In this document: positions 7,731-16,635 of the stretch, one piece after another | How positions within the stretch are numbered: the first letter of the stretch is position 1 | How the letters are laid out: each line of letters starts with the position of its first letter | DNA from: Rhizomicrobium palustre | GTDB lineage: Bacteria; Pseudomonadota; Alphaproteobacteria; Micropepsales; Micropepsaceae | Assembly: GCF_011761565.1 (NCBI RefSeq) | Contig: NZ_JAASRM010000001.1 | Location: 3,534,139 to 3,598,138 of the forward strand | Reading direction: 5' to 3' | DNA length: 64,000 nucleotides | The notes under the pieces: model-generated | Told to the model about the DNA's origin: nothing | Database searches by the model: none | The model's input: the letters and a program-made list of their open reading frames with translations, nothing else | Position numbers and translations under genes: made by a program

Positions 7731-9773
7731 ATGGCCGAAGGATCACGTAGAGGTTTTATCAAGCTTGCAACTGCTTCATTGGGCGCTGGTGCGGCGATGG
7801 CTATGCTTCCGCCGTCGATCCAGAAGGCCTTGGCTGTCGCGCCGAACCGCAAGACCGGCACCATCAAGGATGTCGAGCATGTGATCATCCTGATGCAGGA
7901 AAACCGTTCCTTCGATCACTATTTCGGCACGCTGCGCGGCGTGCGCGGCTTTTCCGATCCGCATCCGATCACGCTTCCTGGGGGCAAGCCGGTGTGGCAG
8001 CAGCCTGATGCGAAAGGCAAACCGCTGTCGCCGTTCCATTTTGACACCAAGGCGACCGATGCGCTGGTTGTGCCCAGCACCGATCATAGCTGGAAGAAAA
8101 GCCACGACGCCTGGAAGCATCATGACGCCTGGGTGCAAAAGAAAGGTCCGATGACCATGGGCTATTTCACCCGCGAGGATCTGCCTTTCCATTACGCGCT
8201 CGCGGATGCCTTCACCATTTGCGACAACTATCATTGCTCGGTGTTCGGCCCCACCAATCCCAACCGCCTGTTCCTCTGGACAGGAACCAGCGGCGTGAAT
8301 GCGGGTAATGACGGCGAACAGGCCATCACGAATCCGGATGGTGAAAGCAATGGCACGGCCGATGCCGCGCTCGACTCCAAATCCTTCAAGGCCTGGGAAT
8401 GGACCACCTATGCCGAGCGGCTGGAAGCAGCAGGGATCAGTTGGAAGGTCTATCAGGAATACGATAATTTCGACGATAATCCGCTGACCTATTTCAAGAA
8501 CTTCCGCTTCATCGATAAGAACTCCAACCTCTATAAGCGCGGGCGCACTTATGCGGCAGGGTCCAATCCGGACACCAAGCTGACCTCGCGTGGTGAATAT
8601 CTGTTGGCGGAGATGGAAGCGGCGCTGAAGAAGGGTGAGTTCCCGCAGGTGAGCTGGATCGTTACCTCGGCGCTCCTCAGTGAACATCCCGCGACCTCAT
8701 CGCCCGCCTATGGCGAGGAATTCATCTCCAAGCTGCTCGGCCTTTTGGCTGCCTATCCCGATATCTGGTCGAAGACGGTTCTCTTTGTCAATTTCGATGA
8801 GAATGACGGGCTTTTCGACCACATGCCAATTCCGATACCCGCGCCGACGGCGGATATCGGCAAGAGCACGGTCGCGGCGACCGGCGAAGTCTATCATGGC
8901 GTGCCTTTCGGGCTCGGCCCGCGCGTACCGATGTTTGTCATCTCGCCTTGGACCAAGGGCGGATTTGTCAATTCGCAGCTCTTTGATCACAGCTCTGTTT
9001 TGCGCTTCCTGGAGCAGCGCTTCGGGGTGACGGAAACCAACATCACGCCTTGGCGCCGTGCGGTGTGCGGCGATCTCACCTCTGCCTTCGATTTTTCGAA
9101 AGCCGAGGAGCCGTGGGACGTCATTCTGCCCGACACCTCCGATTACTCGCAGCGTGTCGAAGCGGCAAAGAAGTTGCCGAAAACCACGCCGGTGCATGAC
9201 GCGCCGCTGCCGCGCCAGGAAAAAGGCCAGCGTTTGGCGCGGCCGCTGCCTTATGCGCTGTCCTGCGACGCCAAGATTGAGAACGGAAAATTCGTTCTTC
9301 GCATGAGAAATACCGGCACTGCGGGTGCCTGCTTCATTGCTTACGCCGAAGGCCAGAAGGACGGGCCGTGGTTCTACACCGTGGAAGCGGGCAAGACGCT
9401 GGAGGATGAGATCGCGGTGAAAGGAAAATATCACTTCACCGTGCATGGTCCGAACGGCTTCTTCCGTGCCTATCAGGGCGAGGCGGGGGAAAGCCCGGTT
9501 CTCGCCGAATTGTCGGCCGATGCGGACGCTGTGGTTCTCACGCTGCGCAACACTTCAGCCAAGAATATTCCGGTCACCGTGGTGGATGACTATGCCTCGG
9601 GCAATGCGCATGTGCTTTCGCTTCTTGCCGGACAGACCATTCAGGACCGTTGGGAGATCGCAGCCCATGACCACTGGTATGATCTTTCCATCACGGCCGG
9701 GGCACAGCGCCTGCGCTTCTCTGGCCATGTCGAAACCGGCAAGGTCAGCCGCAGTGATCCCGCGCTCGGCTAG
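7731..9773 (+). CDS. plcC: Phosphocholine-specific phospholipase C, Tat-exported
   Basis: A 680-residue acid-phosphatase-like/PlcH-family phospholipase C that would release phosphocholine from phosphatidylcholine or sphingomyelin outside the cytoplasm. The N-terminus has a twin-arginine signal (SRRGFIKLA followed by a hydrophobic Ala-rich stretch). The family metal/catalytic motif HVIILMQENRSFDHYFGTL is at about residues 50-68. Other conserved blocks are SVFGPTNPNR, FDENDGLFDHM and SPWTKGGFVNSQLFDHSS. The C-terminal ~180 residues fit the two domains typical of PlcN/PlcH. It starts a three-gene set with the PHP hydrolase and the PI-PLC, behind a possible Pho promoter, so the likely role is phosphate and choline scavenging from lipids. 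Confidence 0.92.
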   Translation: MAEGSRRGFIKLATASLGAGAAMAMLPPSIQKALAVAPNRKTGTIKDVEHVIILMQENRSFDHYFGTLRGVRGFSDPHPITLPGGKPVWQQPDAKGKPLSPFHFDTKATDALVVPSTDHSWKKSHDAWKHHDAWVQKKGPMTMGYFTREDLPFHYALADAFTICDNYHCSVFGPTNPNRLFLWTGTSGVNAGNDGEQAITNPDGESNGTADAALDSKSFKAWEWTTYAERLEAAGISWKVYQEYDNFDDNPLTYFKNFRFIDKNSNLYKRGRTYAAGSNPDTKLTSRGEYLLAEMEAALKKGEFPQVSWIVTSALLSEHPATSSPAYGEEFISKLLGLLAAYPDIWSKTVLFVNFDENDGLFDHMPIPIPAPTADIGKSTVAATGEVYHGVPFGLGPRVPMFVISPWTKGGFVNSQLFDHSSVLRFLEQRFGVTETNITPWRRAVCGDLTSAFDFSKAEEPWDVILPDTSDYSQRVEAAKKLPKTTPVHDAPLPRQEKGQRLARPLPYALSCDAKIENGKFVLRMRNTGTAGACFIAYAEGQKDGPWFYTVEAGKTLEDEIAVKGKYHFTVHGPNGFFRAYQGEAGESPVLAELSADADAVVLTLRNTSAKNIPVTVVDDYASGNAHVLSLLAGQTIQDRWEIAAHDHWYDLSITAGAQRLRFSGHVETGKVSRSDPALG

Positions 9774-9778
9774 GCGCG

Positions 9779-11218
9779 ATGATTAAGCGGCTTTGTATAT
9801 GGTCGCTGCTGGTTGGCGCGCTGTCGGTTTCCGCCGCGCCTGACGGCAGCGACGGCCGCGCGTGGCTCGCGGGTGATCATCATGTCCATAGCCTGTTCAG
9901 CGGCGGCTATCCGGAAGGCGCGCGCAAAGGTGATGTCGCGTCCTATGGCTTGGGAACGGATGGTATTTATCCAATCTCGGAAAACGCGCGCCGCGGCTTG
10001 AGCTTCGGCCTGTCCTGGATGGCGATGACCGACCATGGCGGGCCCGGCCTTTCGCAATTGCATTTCCAGAAATCCTACGCTGCCTTGCTCCAGTCGCGTG
10101 CCGCGGTGCCGGAGGTAATCCAGTTTTACGGGCTGGAACTCGACTCCCCAGGCGGTGATCATGCCAGTTTGATTTTGCCCATCACCGCAGACGAGCGCGA
10201 GCGGCTGCTGCGGCTCGAATCCGCCTATGACGCGAACGAAGTCTATCCCCACGATCCGGCCCGTGATCGCACCGAGCTCATGCTGCAGGCTCTGCGGGAG
10301 ATGAATGGGCTTTCGCCCAAGCCGCTGGTCTTTGCCAATCATCCCTCGCGCGGGTCCGCGTTCGTCGGCGATCCCGAAGGCGGTCATACGCCCAGCGATA
10401 TGCGCGCCTGGAATGATGCGGCGCCTGAGGTTGCGGTCGGCATGGAAGGCGCACCAGGTCATCAGGCGGGTTCCATGAAGCCTGGGCCGTCTCCGCGTGG
10501 CCGTGGCCTTTATAAGAAGCTGCCGACCTACGGCGGTTTCGATATCATGACGGCTCAGCTTGGCGGCGTTTGGGATGCCATGCTGGGCGAGGGGCGGCAT
10601 TGGTGGATCACAGCCAATTCCGATTCTCATCATAATCTCGCCGATGGTGGCGAGGATTTCTGGCCAGGCCAATACTCCAAGACCTATGTCTATGCCCGCC
10701 GTGATCCAGCCGACATATTGGATGGTTTGCGGAACGGGCGCATCTTCGTGACGACGGGTGATCTGATCTCCGCGCTTGCCGTTACAGCCTCGGTTGGCCG
10801 CTTACGGGCGGGGATGGGTGAGACCTTGGCTGTGCGCCAAAGTGAGAATGTCACGATTATCATCGCGGTGCGGGAGCCATCGGGCCCCAACGCGAAGGGT
10901 GCGCATCCCAAGCTCGCCCGTATTGATCTCATCATGGGAAAAGTTACCGGACGTGACGCGGATCCATCAGCCATCGCCAACCCCAGCACAAGGGTTATTC
11001 GCCGCTTCACCGCTAAGGATTGGACACGGAGAAATGGCGTGCTCACGATGCGTTTTGTGCTGAAGCACGTCTTTGCCAATTCCTATTTGCGCGTACGGGG
11101 TACGAATGGTTCAGAGTTGGAGCCGCTGCCCGACGCGCGCGACGAAAATCCCTGGACCGATCTATGGTTCTACTCAAATCCCATATTCCTCTCGTTGAAA
11201 GAGCAGTCCCATGCCTAG
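9779..11218 (+). CDS. Secreted PHP-domain metallohydrolase (CehA/McbA-like)
   Basis: A 479-residue protein with a Sec-type signal peptide (IKRLCIWSLLVGALSVSAAP). PHP-domain metal ligands are visible: HHVHS near residue 37, MAMTDHGGPG, a Glu in the YGLELD strand, VFANHPSRG and the late TANSDSHHN. PHP enzymes use a di- or trinuclear metal site to hydrolyse phosphoesters, and CehA/McbA relatives hydrolyse carbamates. It sits five bases after the phospholipase C and overlaps the PI-PLC gene by eight bases, so it is in one operon with two phospholipases. A role as an extracytoplasmic phosphodiesterase in lipid head-group breakdown is my inference. Confidence 0.8.
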   Translation: MIKRLCIWSLLVGALSVSAAPDGSDGRAWLAGDHHVHSLFSGGYPEGARKGDVASYGLGTDGIYPISENARRGLSFGLSWMAMTDHGGPGLSQLHFQKSYAALLQSRAAVPEVIQFYGLELDSPGGDHASLILPITADERERLLRLESAYDANEVYPHDPARDRTELMLQALREMNGLSPKPLVFANHPSRGSAFVGDPEGGHTPSDMRAWNDAAPEVAVGMEGAPGHQAGSMKPGPSPRGRGLYKKLPTYGGFDIMTAQLGGVWDAMLGEGRHWWITANSDSHHNLADGGEDFWPGQYSKTYVYARRDPADILDGLRNGRIFVTTGDLISALAVTASVGRLRAGMGETLAVRQSENVTIIIAVREPSGPNAKGAHPKLARIDLIMGKVTGRDADPSAIANPSTRVIRRFTAKDWTRRNGVLTMRFVLKHVFANSYLRVRGTNGSELEPLPDARDENPWTDLWFYSNPIFLSLKEQSHA

Positions 11219-12350
11219 ACTCTGGCTTCGTAGCGCCGCGATCGCGATTTTGAGCCTAGTCTCGATCCAAGTCGCGACCGCTGCATCCTGCAGCCCCGCC
11301 GCGCTCGAAGGGGCTTGTCCGGCATCGGGTGTACGGCTTAATGAGCTGCAAGTTGTGGGTACCCACAACAGCTACAAGCGCGCCATTCCACCGGCTGAAC
11401 TTGCGGTGATCCGCAAATATTCGCCTCAGGATGCAATCGAGCTCGATTATGGCCACCGCCCTCTGGCGCAGCAGCTCGATATGGGGATGCGGGCCTTGGA
11501 GCTGGATGTGGTCTATGATCCGCAAGGCGGCCGCTATGCGCATCCGATGCTGCCGCAACGTATTTCTCAGAGCGGCGGGACCGATCCCTATGACGCAACC
11601 GCCATGGCCGAACCCGGATTCAAGGTGCTGCATGTTCCGGATGTGGATGTTCGCAGCCAATGCGCCACATTGGTGATGTGCTTGCAGCAAATCCGGGCCT
11701 GGTCCGACGCCCATCCCCGGCATGTGCCAATCCTGATCACCATGAACGCGAAACAAGGTAAGGCGGATGCACCGGGCGGGGTAGCGCCGCTATCTTTCGA
11801 TGCGCAGGCCTTTGATGCGCTGGATGGCGAAATTCGATCCGCATTGGGGGCTGATAAGCTGATCACGCCGGATATGGTGCGCGGTAGCCATAAAACACTA
11901 CGCGAGGCGGTGCTGGCAGGCGGCTGGCCTATACTGGAAAAGGCCCGGGGCAAGTTCCTCTTGGCGCTGGATGAGGGCCCAGAGGTTGTTGAGGTCTATA
12001 TGCGTGGGCACGCCTCGCTAGAAGGATTGGCAATGTTCGTCAACTCTGTGGGCGAGGATGCGCCGCACGCGGCGTACTTCACGCTTAATGAGCCGATTGC
12101 CGAGGCCAAGCGCATCCAAGCGGATGTGAAGGCCGGTTTTGTCGTGCGCACGCGGGCCGATGCTGGAACCCATGAAGCCCGCATCAACGATGAGTCCCGT
12201 CGCGATGCGGCTTTTGCTTCCGGGGCTCAATACGTCTCAACCGATTACCCTGAACCAAGGGCCGATTTCGGTCCCTATGCGGTTGTTCTGCCGAGCCATG
12301 CGCCCGCACGCTGTAATCCTATCTCATCGACGGAAAACTGCGCGCGATAG
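11211..12350 (+). CDS. Secreted phosphatidylinositol-specific phospholipase C1-like protein
   Basis: A 379-residue protein with a Sec signal peptide (RLWLRSAAIAILSLVSIQVATA) and the TIM-barrel PI-PLC-C1 (Ca2+-dependent phosphoinositide phospholipase C) pattern. The first catalytic His is in VVGTHNSYKRAI, and RALELDVVYDP is the acidic metal-binding strand. A late THEARINDESRRDAAFASGAQY segment and STDYPEP close the barrel. It overlaps the PHP hydrolase gene by eight bases, so it is co-translated. Together with phospholipase C this points to a phospholipid-degrading set. Whether phosphatidylinositol or another glycerophospholipid is the natural substrate cannot be told from sequence. Confidence 0.82.
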   Translation: MPRLWLRSAAIAILSLVSIQVATAASCSPAALEGACPASGVRLNELQVVGTHNSYKRAIPPAELAVIRKYSPQDAIELDYGHRPLAQQLDMGMRALELDVVYDPQGGRYAHPMLPQRISQSGGTDPYDATAMAEPGFKVLHVPDVDVRSQCATLVMCLQQIRAWSDAHPRHVPILITMNAKQGKADAPGGVAPLSFDAQAFDALDGEIRSALGADKLITPDMVRGSHKTLREAVLAGGWPILEKARGKFLLALDEGPEVVEVYMRGHASLEGLAMFVNSVGEDAPHAAYFTLNEPIAEAKRIQADVKAGFVVRTRADAGTHEARINDESRRDAAFASGAQYVSTDYPEPRADFGPYAVVLPSHAPARCNPISSTENCAR

Positions 12351-12398
12351 CGGGAAAGATCGTCCTTTACCCATCCAAAATCTGCTGGCGTAAGCCGT

Positions 12399-13472
12399 TC
12401 ATACACTCGGGTGTCTTGCTGCGTAATCCGCAACAAGAACGGCCAGAGATTCGCGCAGTTTATCCGCCGGAAGATTGCGCCCGATGAAAACGATACGGGA
12501 GCGGCGGTCGTCGTCGGGCCAGGCGGGGAGCGATTGCGAGGGGTGGAAGATGTGCTGCACGCCGTGGATGACCACGGGACCAGGCTCGCCAATGATGTTC
12601 ACCATGCCTTTGATGCGCAGAAGGTCCGGCCCGCGAAAGGCGGCCAGCAGCCCCAGCCAGCCGTTGAACACTTCGGGATGAATGGGATCGTCCACCGTCA
12701 CGCAGACGGCGCTGATATCCTTGCCATGGCGGTTGACGTCGTGATGATGGTGCTCGTCATGGTCATGGCCGTGCTTGGTTTCATGCTCATAGGCCTCTGC
12801 GCTCAGCCAGCGCTTGACGTCTTCCGTTCTGGCGGCCGGCATATGCAGACCGGTGCCGAACAGCAGGGCTGGATCGACAGCACCCTGTGTGGTGCGAACA
12901 ATAGGCGCGGCGGGATTGAGTTCGTGCAGCCTTGCTTCGACGAACTCGGTGGTTTCGCTTGAGGTCAGATCTGTCTTGGTCAAAAGAAGCATGTCGGCAA
13001 CGGCGGCCTGCTTGATCGACTCGAACTGGCGATCGAGCGTGGTCAGCGCGGTTGCGGCATCGACCGTGGTGATGACGCCGTCCAGGCGGTACAGCGTCTC
13101 GACCTTGGGATCCATCATCAGCGTGTGCATCACTGGAACGGGATCGGCGATGCCGGTGGTCTCAATCACCACGCGTTCGAACCAGCGTTTGCCGTTGCGG
13201 GCAAAGCGCCAGGGGGCTTCGCGCAGGGTTTTGGAAAGATCGCCGCGAATGGTGCAGCAAAGGCAGCCGCTCGACATTTCCACAACGACATCCTCGTTGG
13301 TGTGCACCAGAAGCGCGTGATCCAGCCCGATCTCGCCGAATTCGTTGATAATGACCAGGGCGTTGGCGAGGGCAGGGTGCTGCAAGAGATGGTTGAGGAT
13401 TGTGGTCTTGCCGCTGCCAAGGAAGCCGGTCAGCAAGGTTACCGGAATTCGGCTGTCATCGGCGGCGGACAT
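12399..13472 (-). CDS. COG0523/CobW-family GTPase, zinc-responsive type
   Basis: A 357-residue G3E GTPase. Walker A GFLGSGKT is at 16-23, the metal-binding motif SGCLCC at 68-73 (Cys70, Cys72, Cys73), the GTP-specificity motif LTKTDL lies near 157, and a CobW C-terminal domain ends the protein. A His-rich loop (KHGHDHDEHHHHDVNRHG) around residues 230-250 would bind metal. These proteins act as zinc metallochaperones in low zinc. The gene follows zur on the same strand and has its own Zur-type operator 29-48 bases before its ATG, which supports the zinc assignment over cobalamin. It corresponds to the ZigA/YeiR-like group rather than true CobW. Confidence 0.9.
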   Translation of the reverse strand: MSAADDSRIPVTLLTGFLGSGKTTILNHLLQHPALANALVIINEFGEIGLDHALLVHTNEDVVVEMSSGCLCCTIRGDLSKTLREAPWRFARNGKRWFERVVIETTGIADPVPVMHTLMMDPKVETLYRLDGVITTVDAATALTTLDRQFESIKQAAVADMLLLTKTDLTSSETTEFVEARLHELNPAAPIVRTTQGAVDPALLFGTGLHMPAARTEDVKRWLSAEAYEHETKHGHDHDEHHHHDVNRHGKDISAVCVTVDDPIHPEVFNGWLGLLAAFRGPDLLRIKGMVNIIGEPGPVVIHGVQHIFHPSQSLPAWPDDDRRSRIVFIGRNLPADKLRESLAVLVADYAARHPSV

Positions 13473-13500
13473 CGGTATTTCCTTTGATGGGGACGAGCGT

Positions 13501-13520
13501 AGTATGTTATAACATAACAG
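13501..13520 (-). promoter_or_regulatory. Zur operator before the zinc GTPase
   Basis: On the plus strand the 20 bases contain GTTAT-AAC-ATAAC (13506-13518), a GTTAT/ATAAC inverted repeat of the alphaproteobacterial Zur type, embedded in a longer palindromic TATGTTATAACATA. The whole 20-mer is the exact reverse complement of 13991-14010, upstream of zur. Confidence 0.8.
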
Positions 13521-13534
13521 TGCGCAAGGGACAC

Positions 13535-13939
13535 TCAGTGCTTTGCCTCGGCGGCGCAGGATTTGCAGCGGCCATGCAATTCCACGACAGAGTGGCTCAG
13601 TTTGAAGCCGGAGCGCCGGGCGAGCGCCATAAGATCATCTTGCAGCTTGGCGCTGGCGATTTCCTCGGCCTGGCCGCAATCGGCGCAAATCGAGAACATC
13701 GCGGTGTGGCTCTTATCCGCACACTCGCAAGCGATAAAGGCGTTGAGGGATTCAAGGCGGTGAACACGGCCTTCGCCCAAAAGCCGTTCCAGCGCGCGAT
13801 AAACGGTGGTGGGCGCCGTGATACCCTTGGTCTTAAGGCGGGCAAGTAGATCATAGGCCGTCATCGGCTTGCGGCTGGCGTTGAGGGCCGCAAACACGGT
13901 CTCATGATTGGCTGCTTGTTCGCTGTTGCGCCGTGCCAT
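13535..13939 (-). CDS. zur: Fur-family zinc uptake regulator Zur
   Basis: A Fur-family repressor with a winged helix (TAYDLLARLKTKGITAPTTVYRAL) and a C-terminal dimer domain. The structural-zinc Cys pairs CADCG and CKSC, plus HTAMFSICADC, fit Zur. The frame is open from 13981 (148 aa). I prefer ATG 13939 (MARRNSEQ, 134 aa), because the operator lies only ten bases before 13981, leaving no leader, and because GGGA precedes 13939. Adjacent operators suggest it represses itself and the COG0523 GTPase gene when zinc is sufficient. Fur and Mur are less likely, given the GTPase partner. Confidence 0.88.
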   Translation of the reverse strand: MARRNSEQAANHETVFAALNASRKPMTAYDLLARLKTKGITAPTTVYRALERLLGEGRVHRLESLNAFIACECADKSHTAMFSICADCGQAEEIASAKLQDDLMALARRSGFKLSHSVVELHGRCKSCAAEAKH

Positions 13940-13990
13940 GTCGTTCCCATCCACATATCCGGCCGCCGCGGCGGCTGTCATTCCTGAGGG

Positions 13991-14010
13991 CTGTTATGTT
14001 ATAACATACT
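13991..14010 (-). promoter_or_regulatory. Zur operator before zur (autoregulation)
   Basis: Contains GTTAT-GTT-ATAAC at 13993-14005 and the 14-base palindrome TATGTTATAACATA. It is the perfect reverse complement of the 20-mer at 13501-13520. Its position fits autorepression of zur. Confidence 0.8.
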
Positions 14011-14187
14011 TCAACGGGGTGCTAGTACCTTGGAGGTTTCTATTGGGGGGGGCGATCTGATTGTGCGGCTTCGCCCGCCTTCGCCCACACGCACATTGGG
14101 AAGAATACCGTCAGGCCTTCATGGCTGCGACCAACCGGCGCGCCCTTCAAACATGCATTGACGATACCACAATGACCCGGCAGTAAT

Positions 14188-14204
14188 TGGTATATTAAAT
14201 ACCA
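14188..14204 (+). promoter_or_regulatory. Inverted repeat TGGTAT-N5-ATACCA, possible operator for hcp
   Basis: A perfect 6+6 base inverted repeat 58 bases before the hcp start. The right arm is part of ATACCACAAT (14199-14208), which also occurs at 14164-14173, so a half-site is repeated 35 bases upstream. hcp genes are commonly controlled by NO-sensing regulators such as NsrR. I do not recognise this exact motif. Confidence 0.4.
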
Positions 14205-14261
14205 CAATTAAGCTTGGCCGGGCCGGTGAAGAAGCCCGCCAACGCCAGACGGGAGAATCCG

Positions 14262-15902
14262 ATGTTTTGCGTCCAATGCGAGCATACCATGCGCGGTGCC
14301 CAGGGACCGGGTTGCGCCTATGTCAAAGGCATGTGCGGCAAGACCTCGGAAGTCTCCGACTTGCAGGATATCCTGGTGCGCATGCTGCAGGCCGTTTCGG
14401 CTTATGCTGAGGCGGCGCGCAAGGCAGGGATCATCGATGCGGAAATCGACCGTTTCGTGCCCAAGGCGTTTTTCGCAACCCTGACCAATGTGAATTTCGA
14501 TCCCGAGCGGATCATCGCTTTCGCGAACCAAGCCGAAGCCTATCGCGACCGGTTGAAGGCCGCCTGCATTGCCGCCGGAGTGGCGCTGCCTGTGGCTGCC
14601 GATTTCACCCTGCCCAAGGAACGCGCCATTCTTCTGGCCGAAGCCAAGCTTGTGCCGCTGAACCGCGACAAGGATCAGATCAACGCCGATGTGCTGGGTC
14701 TTCGTCTTCTCTGCCTCTATGGGCTGAAAGGCGCAGCGGCATACATGGAGCATGCACGCGTGCTCGGCCAGGAAGACAGTGATGTGGCGGGCGACTTCCA
14801 CAACTTCATGGCCTATCTCGGCACCGATCCCGCCGATGGCGATGCGCTTCTGAAGACTGCTCTCGATATTGGCCGGATGAATTTCCGCGTTATGGAGATG
14901 CTGGATAAGGGCGAGACTGATACCTTCGGTCATCCCGTGCCGGTGCGCGTCAATCTGAAGCCCGTCAAAGGCAAGGCCATCCTGGTCTCAGGCCATGATC
15001 TTCACGATCTTGAACTCATCCTGCAGCAGACTGAAGGCAAGGGCATCAACGTCTATACCAATGGCGAGATGCTGCCGGCCCATGGCTACCCCGCGCTGAA
15101 GAAATATCCCCATCTGGTCGGAAATTACGGCACCGCCTGGCAGAACCAGCAAAGGGAATTTGCGGTTTTCCCCGGCGCCATCGTGATGACCTCAAACTGT
15201 CTGATCGATCCCAATGTGGGGTCTTATGCGGATCGTCTTTACACCCGCTCCATCGTTGGCTGGCCGGGTGTCGCCCACATCACGGGTAAGGATTTCAGCG
15301 TGGTGATCGAGAAGGCCTTAAGCCTTCCGGGTTTCGCGGCGGATGAAACCCCCGTCTATACCCACACCGGTTTCGCCCGCAACGCGTTGATGGGCGCCGC
15401 GCCTGCGGTAATCGATGCGGTCAAGGCTGGCAAGATCAAGCATTTCTTCCTGATCGGCGGCTGCGATGGCGATAAGAAACAGCGTTCCTATTACACCGAG
15501 ATGGCCCAATCGGTGCCCAATGACAGCATCATCCTGACGCTGGCTTGCGGAAAGTTCCGTTTCAATTCGCTGGAGTTCGGCGATATCGACGGCATTCCGC
15601 GCCTGCTTGATGTCGGCCAGTGCAATGATGCCTATTCGGCGATCCAACTGGCCCTCGCGCTCGCGGAAGCCTTTGGTTGCGGTGTTAACGATCTGCCGCT
15701 GTCGCTGGTGCTCTCCTGGTTCGAGCAAAAGGCCATCGTGATCCTGCTGACGCTGCTCTCCCTCGGCGTCAAGAATATTCGCGTCGGGCCGACTGCACCG
15801 GGCTTCCTCACCCCGAACCTGCTTGCGGTCTTGAACAAGGAATACGGGCTGAAGCTGATCACGACGCCTGAGCAAGATCTGAAAGACATCTTGTCGGCAT
15901 AA
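14262..15902 (+). CDS. hcp: Hybrid cluster protein (hydroxylamine reductase / protein S-nitrosylase), class II
   Basis: A 546-residue Hcp, which reduces NO or hydroxylamine and copes with nitrosative stress. ATG 14262 follows GGGAGA and gives the canonical start MFCVQCEHT. The N-terminal Cys spacing is 3, 6, 18 and 25, the E. coli-like class II pattern that carries a [2Fe-2S] cluster. Hybrid-cluster ligand regions are visible further on: [30 protein letters not shown], the GGCDGDK block, LACGKFRFN and [11 protein letters not shown]. No hcr reductase gene is adjacent. The inverted repeat at 14188 may control it, and a hairpin terminator follows. Confidence 0.95.
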   Translation: MFCVQCEHTMRGAQGPGCAYVKGMCGKTSEVSDLQDILVRMLQAVSAYAEAARKAGIIDAEIDRFVPKAFFATLTNVNFDPERIIAFANQAEAYRDRLKAACIAAGVALPVAADFTLPKERAILLAEAKLVPLNRDKDQINADVLGLRLLCLYGLKGAAAYMEHARVLGQEDSDVAGDFHNFMAYLGTDPADGDALLKTALDIGRMNFRVMEMLDKGETDTFGHPVPVRVNLKPVKGKAILVSGHDLHDLELILQQTEGKGINVYTNGEMLPAHGYPALKKYPHLVGNYGTAWQNQQREFAVFPGAIVMTSNCLIDPNVGSYADRLYTRSIVGWPGVAHITGKDFSVVIEKALSLPGFAADETPVYTHTGFARNALMGAAPAVIDAVKAGKIKHFFLIGGCDGDKKQRSYYTEMAQSVPNDSIILTLACGKFRFNSLEFGDIDGIPRLLDVGQCNDAYSAIQLALALAEAFGCGVNDLPLSLVLSWFEQKAIVILLTLLSLGVKNIRVGPTAPGFLTPNLLAVLNKEYGLKLITTPEQDLKDILSA

Positions 15903-15911
15903 TCACCTGAA

Positions 15912-15940
15912 GGGCCCGGGTTGTTCCGGGCCCCATTTTC
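15912..15940 (+). terminator. Rho-independent terminator after hcp
   Basis: GGGCCCGG (15912-15919) pairs with CCGGGCCC (15926-15933) around a six-base loop and is followed by the T-rich ATTTTCTT. It starts ten bases after the hcp stop. Confidence 0.75.
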
Positions 15941-15948
15941 TTGAATTT

Positions 15949-15974
15949 GGAACCGCCGCTCTCTCCCAAGCATT
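15949..15974 (+). promoter_or_regulatory. Possible EcfG-type (general stress) promoter before DUF4142 gene
   Basis: GGAAC at 15949-15953 is a perfect -35 element. The first 14 bases (GGAACCGCCGCTCT) are identical to the promoter at 49189. The -10 region (CATT at 15971) is only a partial match to CGTT. Confidence 0.4.
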
Positions 15975-16003
15975 TGCGCTAGCAACACTTCGGAGAGAAA
16001 CGC

Positions 16004-16630
16004 ATGAAAAAGTTTTTGCTGACTACCGCCGCTGTCTTCGCGCTTACCACGGCCGCTTTTGCCCAGCAGTCGATGGAGAAGAAGGACAACACCAGCCCCA
16101 GGCCTGGCCAGAATTCGGAAACCATGAGCGCCGTAGAGGATACCACGGCGGCATTGGTGGGAAAGGTCTCCGCAGAGATGACCTCGACGACCAAGGGTTT
16201 CGTCACTGCGGCGGCTATCAGTGACATGTATGAAGTGGCCGCCGGCAAGATTGCGCTGGAACGGGCTCAGTCGCCGGATGTGAAGGCCTTCGCACAGAAA
16301 ATGGTCGATGCCCATACCGGCACCACCACCAAGCTCAAGGGCATCATCTCCGCCAACAATATTCAGGTAACGCCGCCGACCACGGTCGACAGCCGCCGCC
16401 AGGGTATGCTGGACAATCTGAAAGGCGCCTCGGCTGCCGATTTCGATCACCGCTACATCACCCAGCAAGTGGCGGCCCATAAAGAGGCCGATATCCTGAT
16501 GCGTGGCTATGCCAAGGATGGCGACAGCACCGCGATCAAGGCCTTCGCGGCGGATACCGATAAGGCGGTGAAGATGCATCTCGCCGATGCGCAGAAGCTG
16601 GATAAGGTGATGAAGGCCGCCAAGAAATAA
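16004..16630 (+). CDS. DUF4142 domain-containing periplasmic protein
   Basis: A 208-residue protein with a clear Sec signal peptide (KKFLLTTAAVFALTTAAFAQ) and one DUF4142 domain (about residues 65-200), a ferritin-like helical bundle: FVTAAAISDMYEVAAGKIALE, AFAQKMVDAHT, DHRYITQQVAAHKEADILM, KMHLADAQKLDKVM. Function is not established. Members are often stress-induced in alphaproteobacteria. The start follows CGGAGAG. The GGAACCGCCGCTCT element upstream suggests general stress control. Confidence 0.85.
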   Translation: MKKFLLTTAAVFALTTAAFAQQSMEKKDNTSPRPGQNSETMSAVEDTTAALVGKVSAEMTSTTKGFVTAAAISDMYEVAAGKIALERAQSPDVKAFAQKMVDAHTGTTTKLKGIISANNIQVTPPTTVDSRRQGMLDNLKGASAADFDHRYITQQVAAHKEADILMRGYAKDGDSTAIKAFAADTDKAVKMHLADAQKLDKVMKAAKK

Positions 16631-16635
16631 TTCGG

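Noticed and set aside
13501..14010. Inverted 20-mers as ends of a small mobile element around zur
   Set aside because: There is no transposase and no target duplication, and the repeats match the Zur operator form and sit exactly at promoters.
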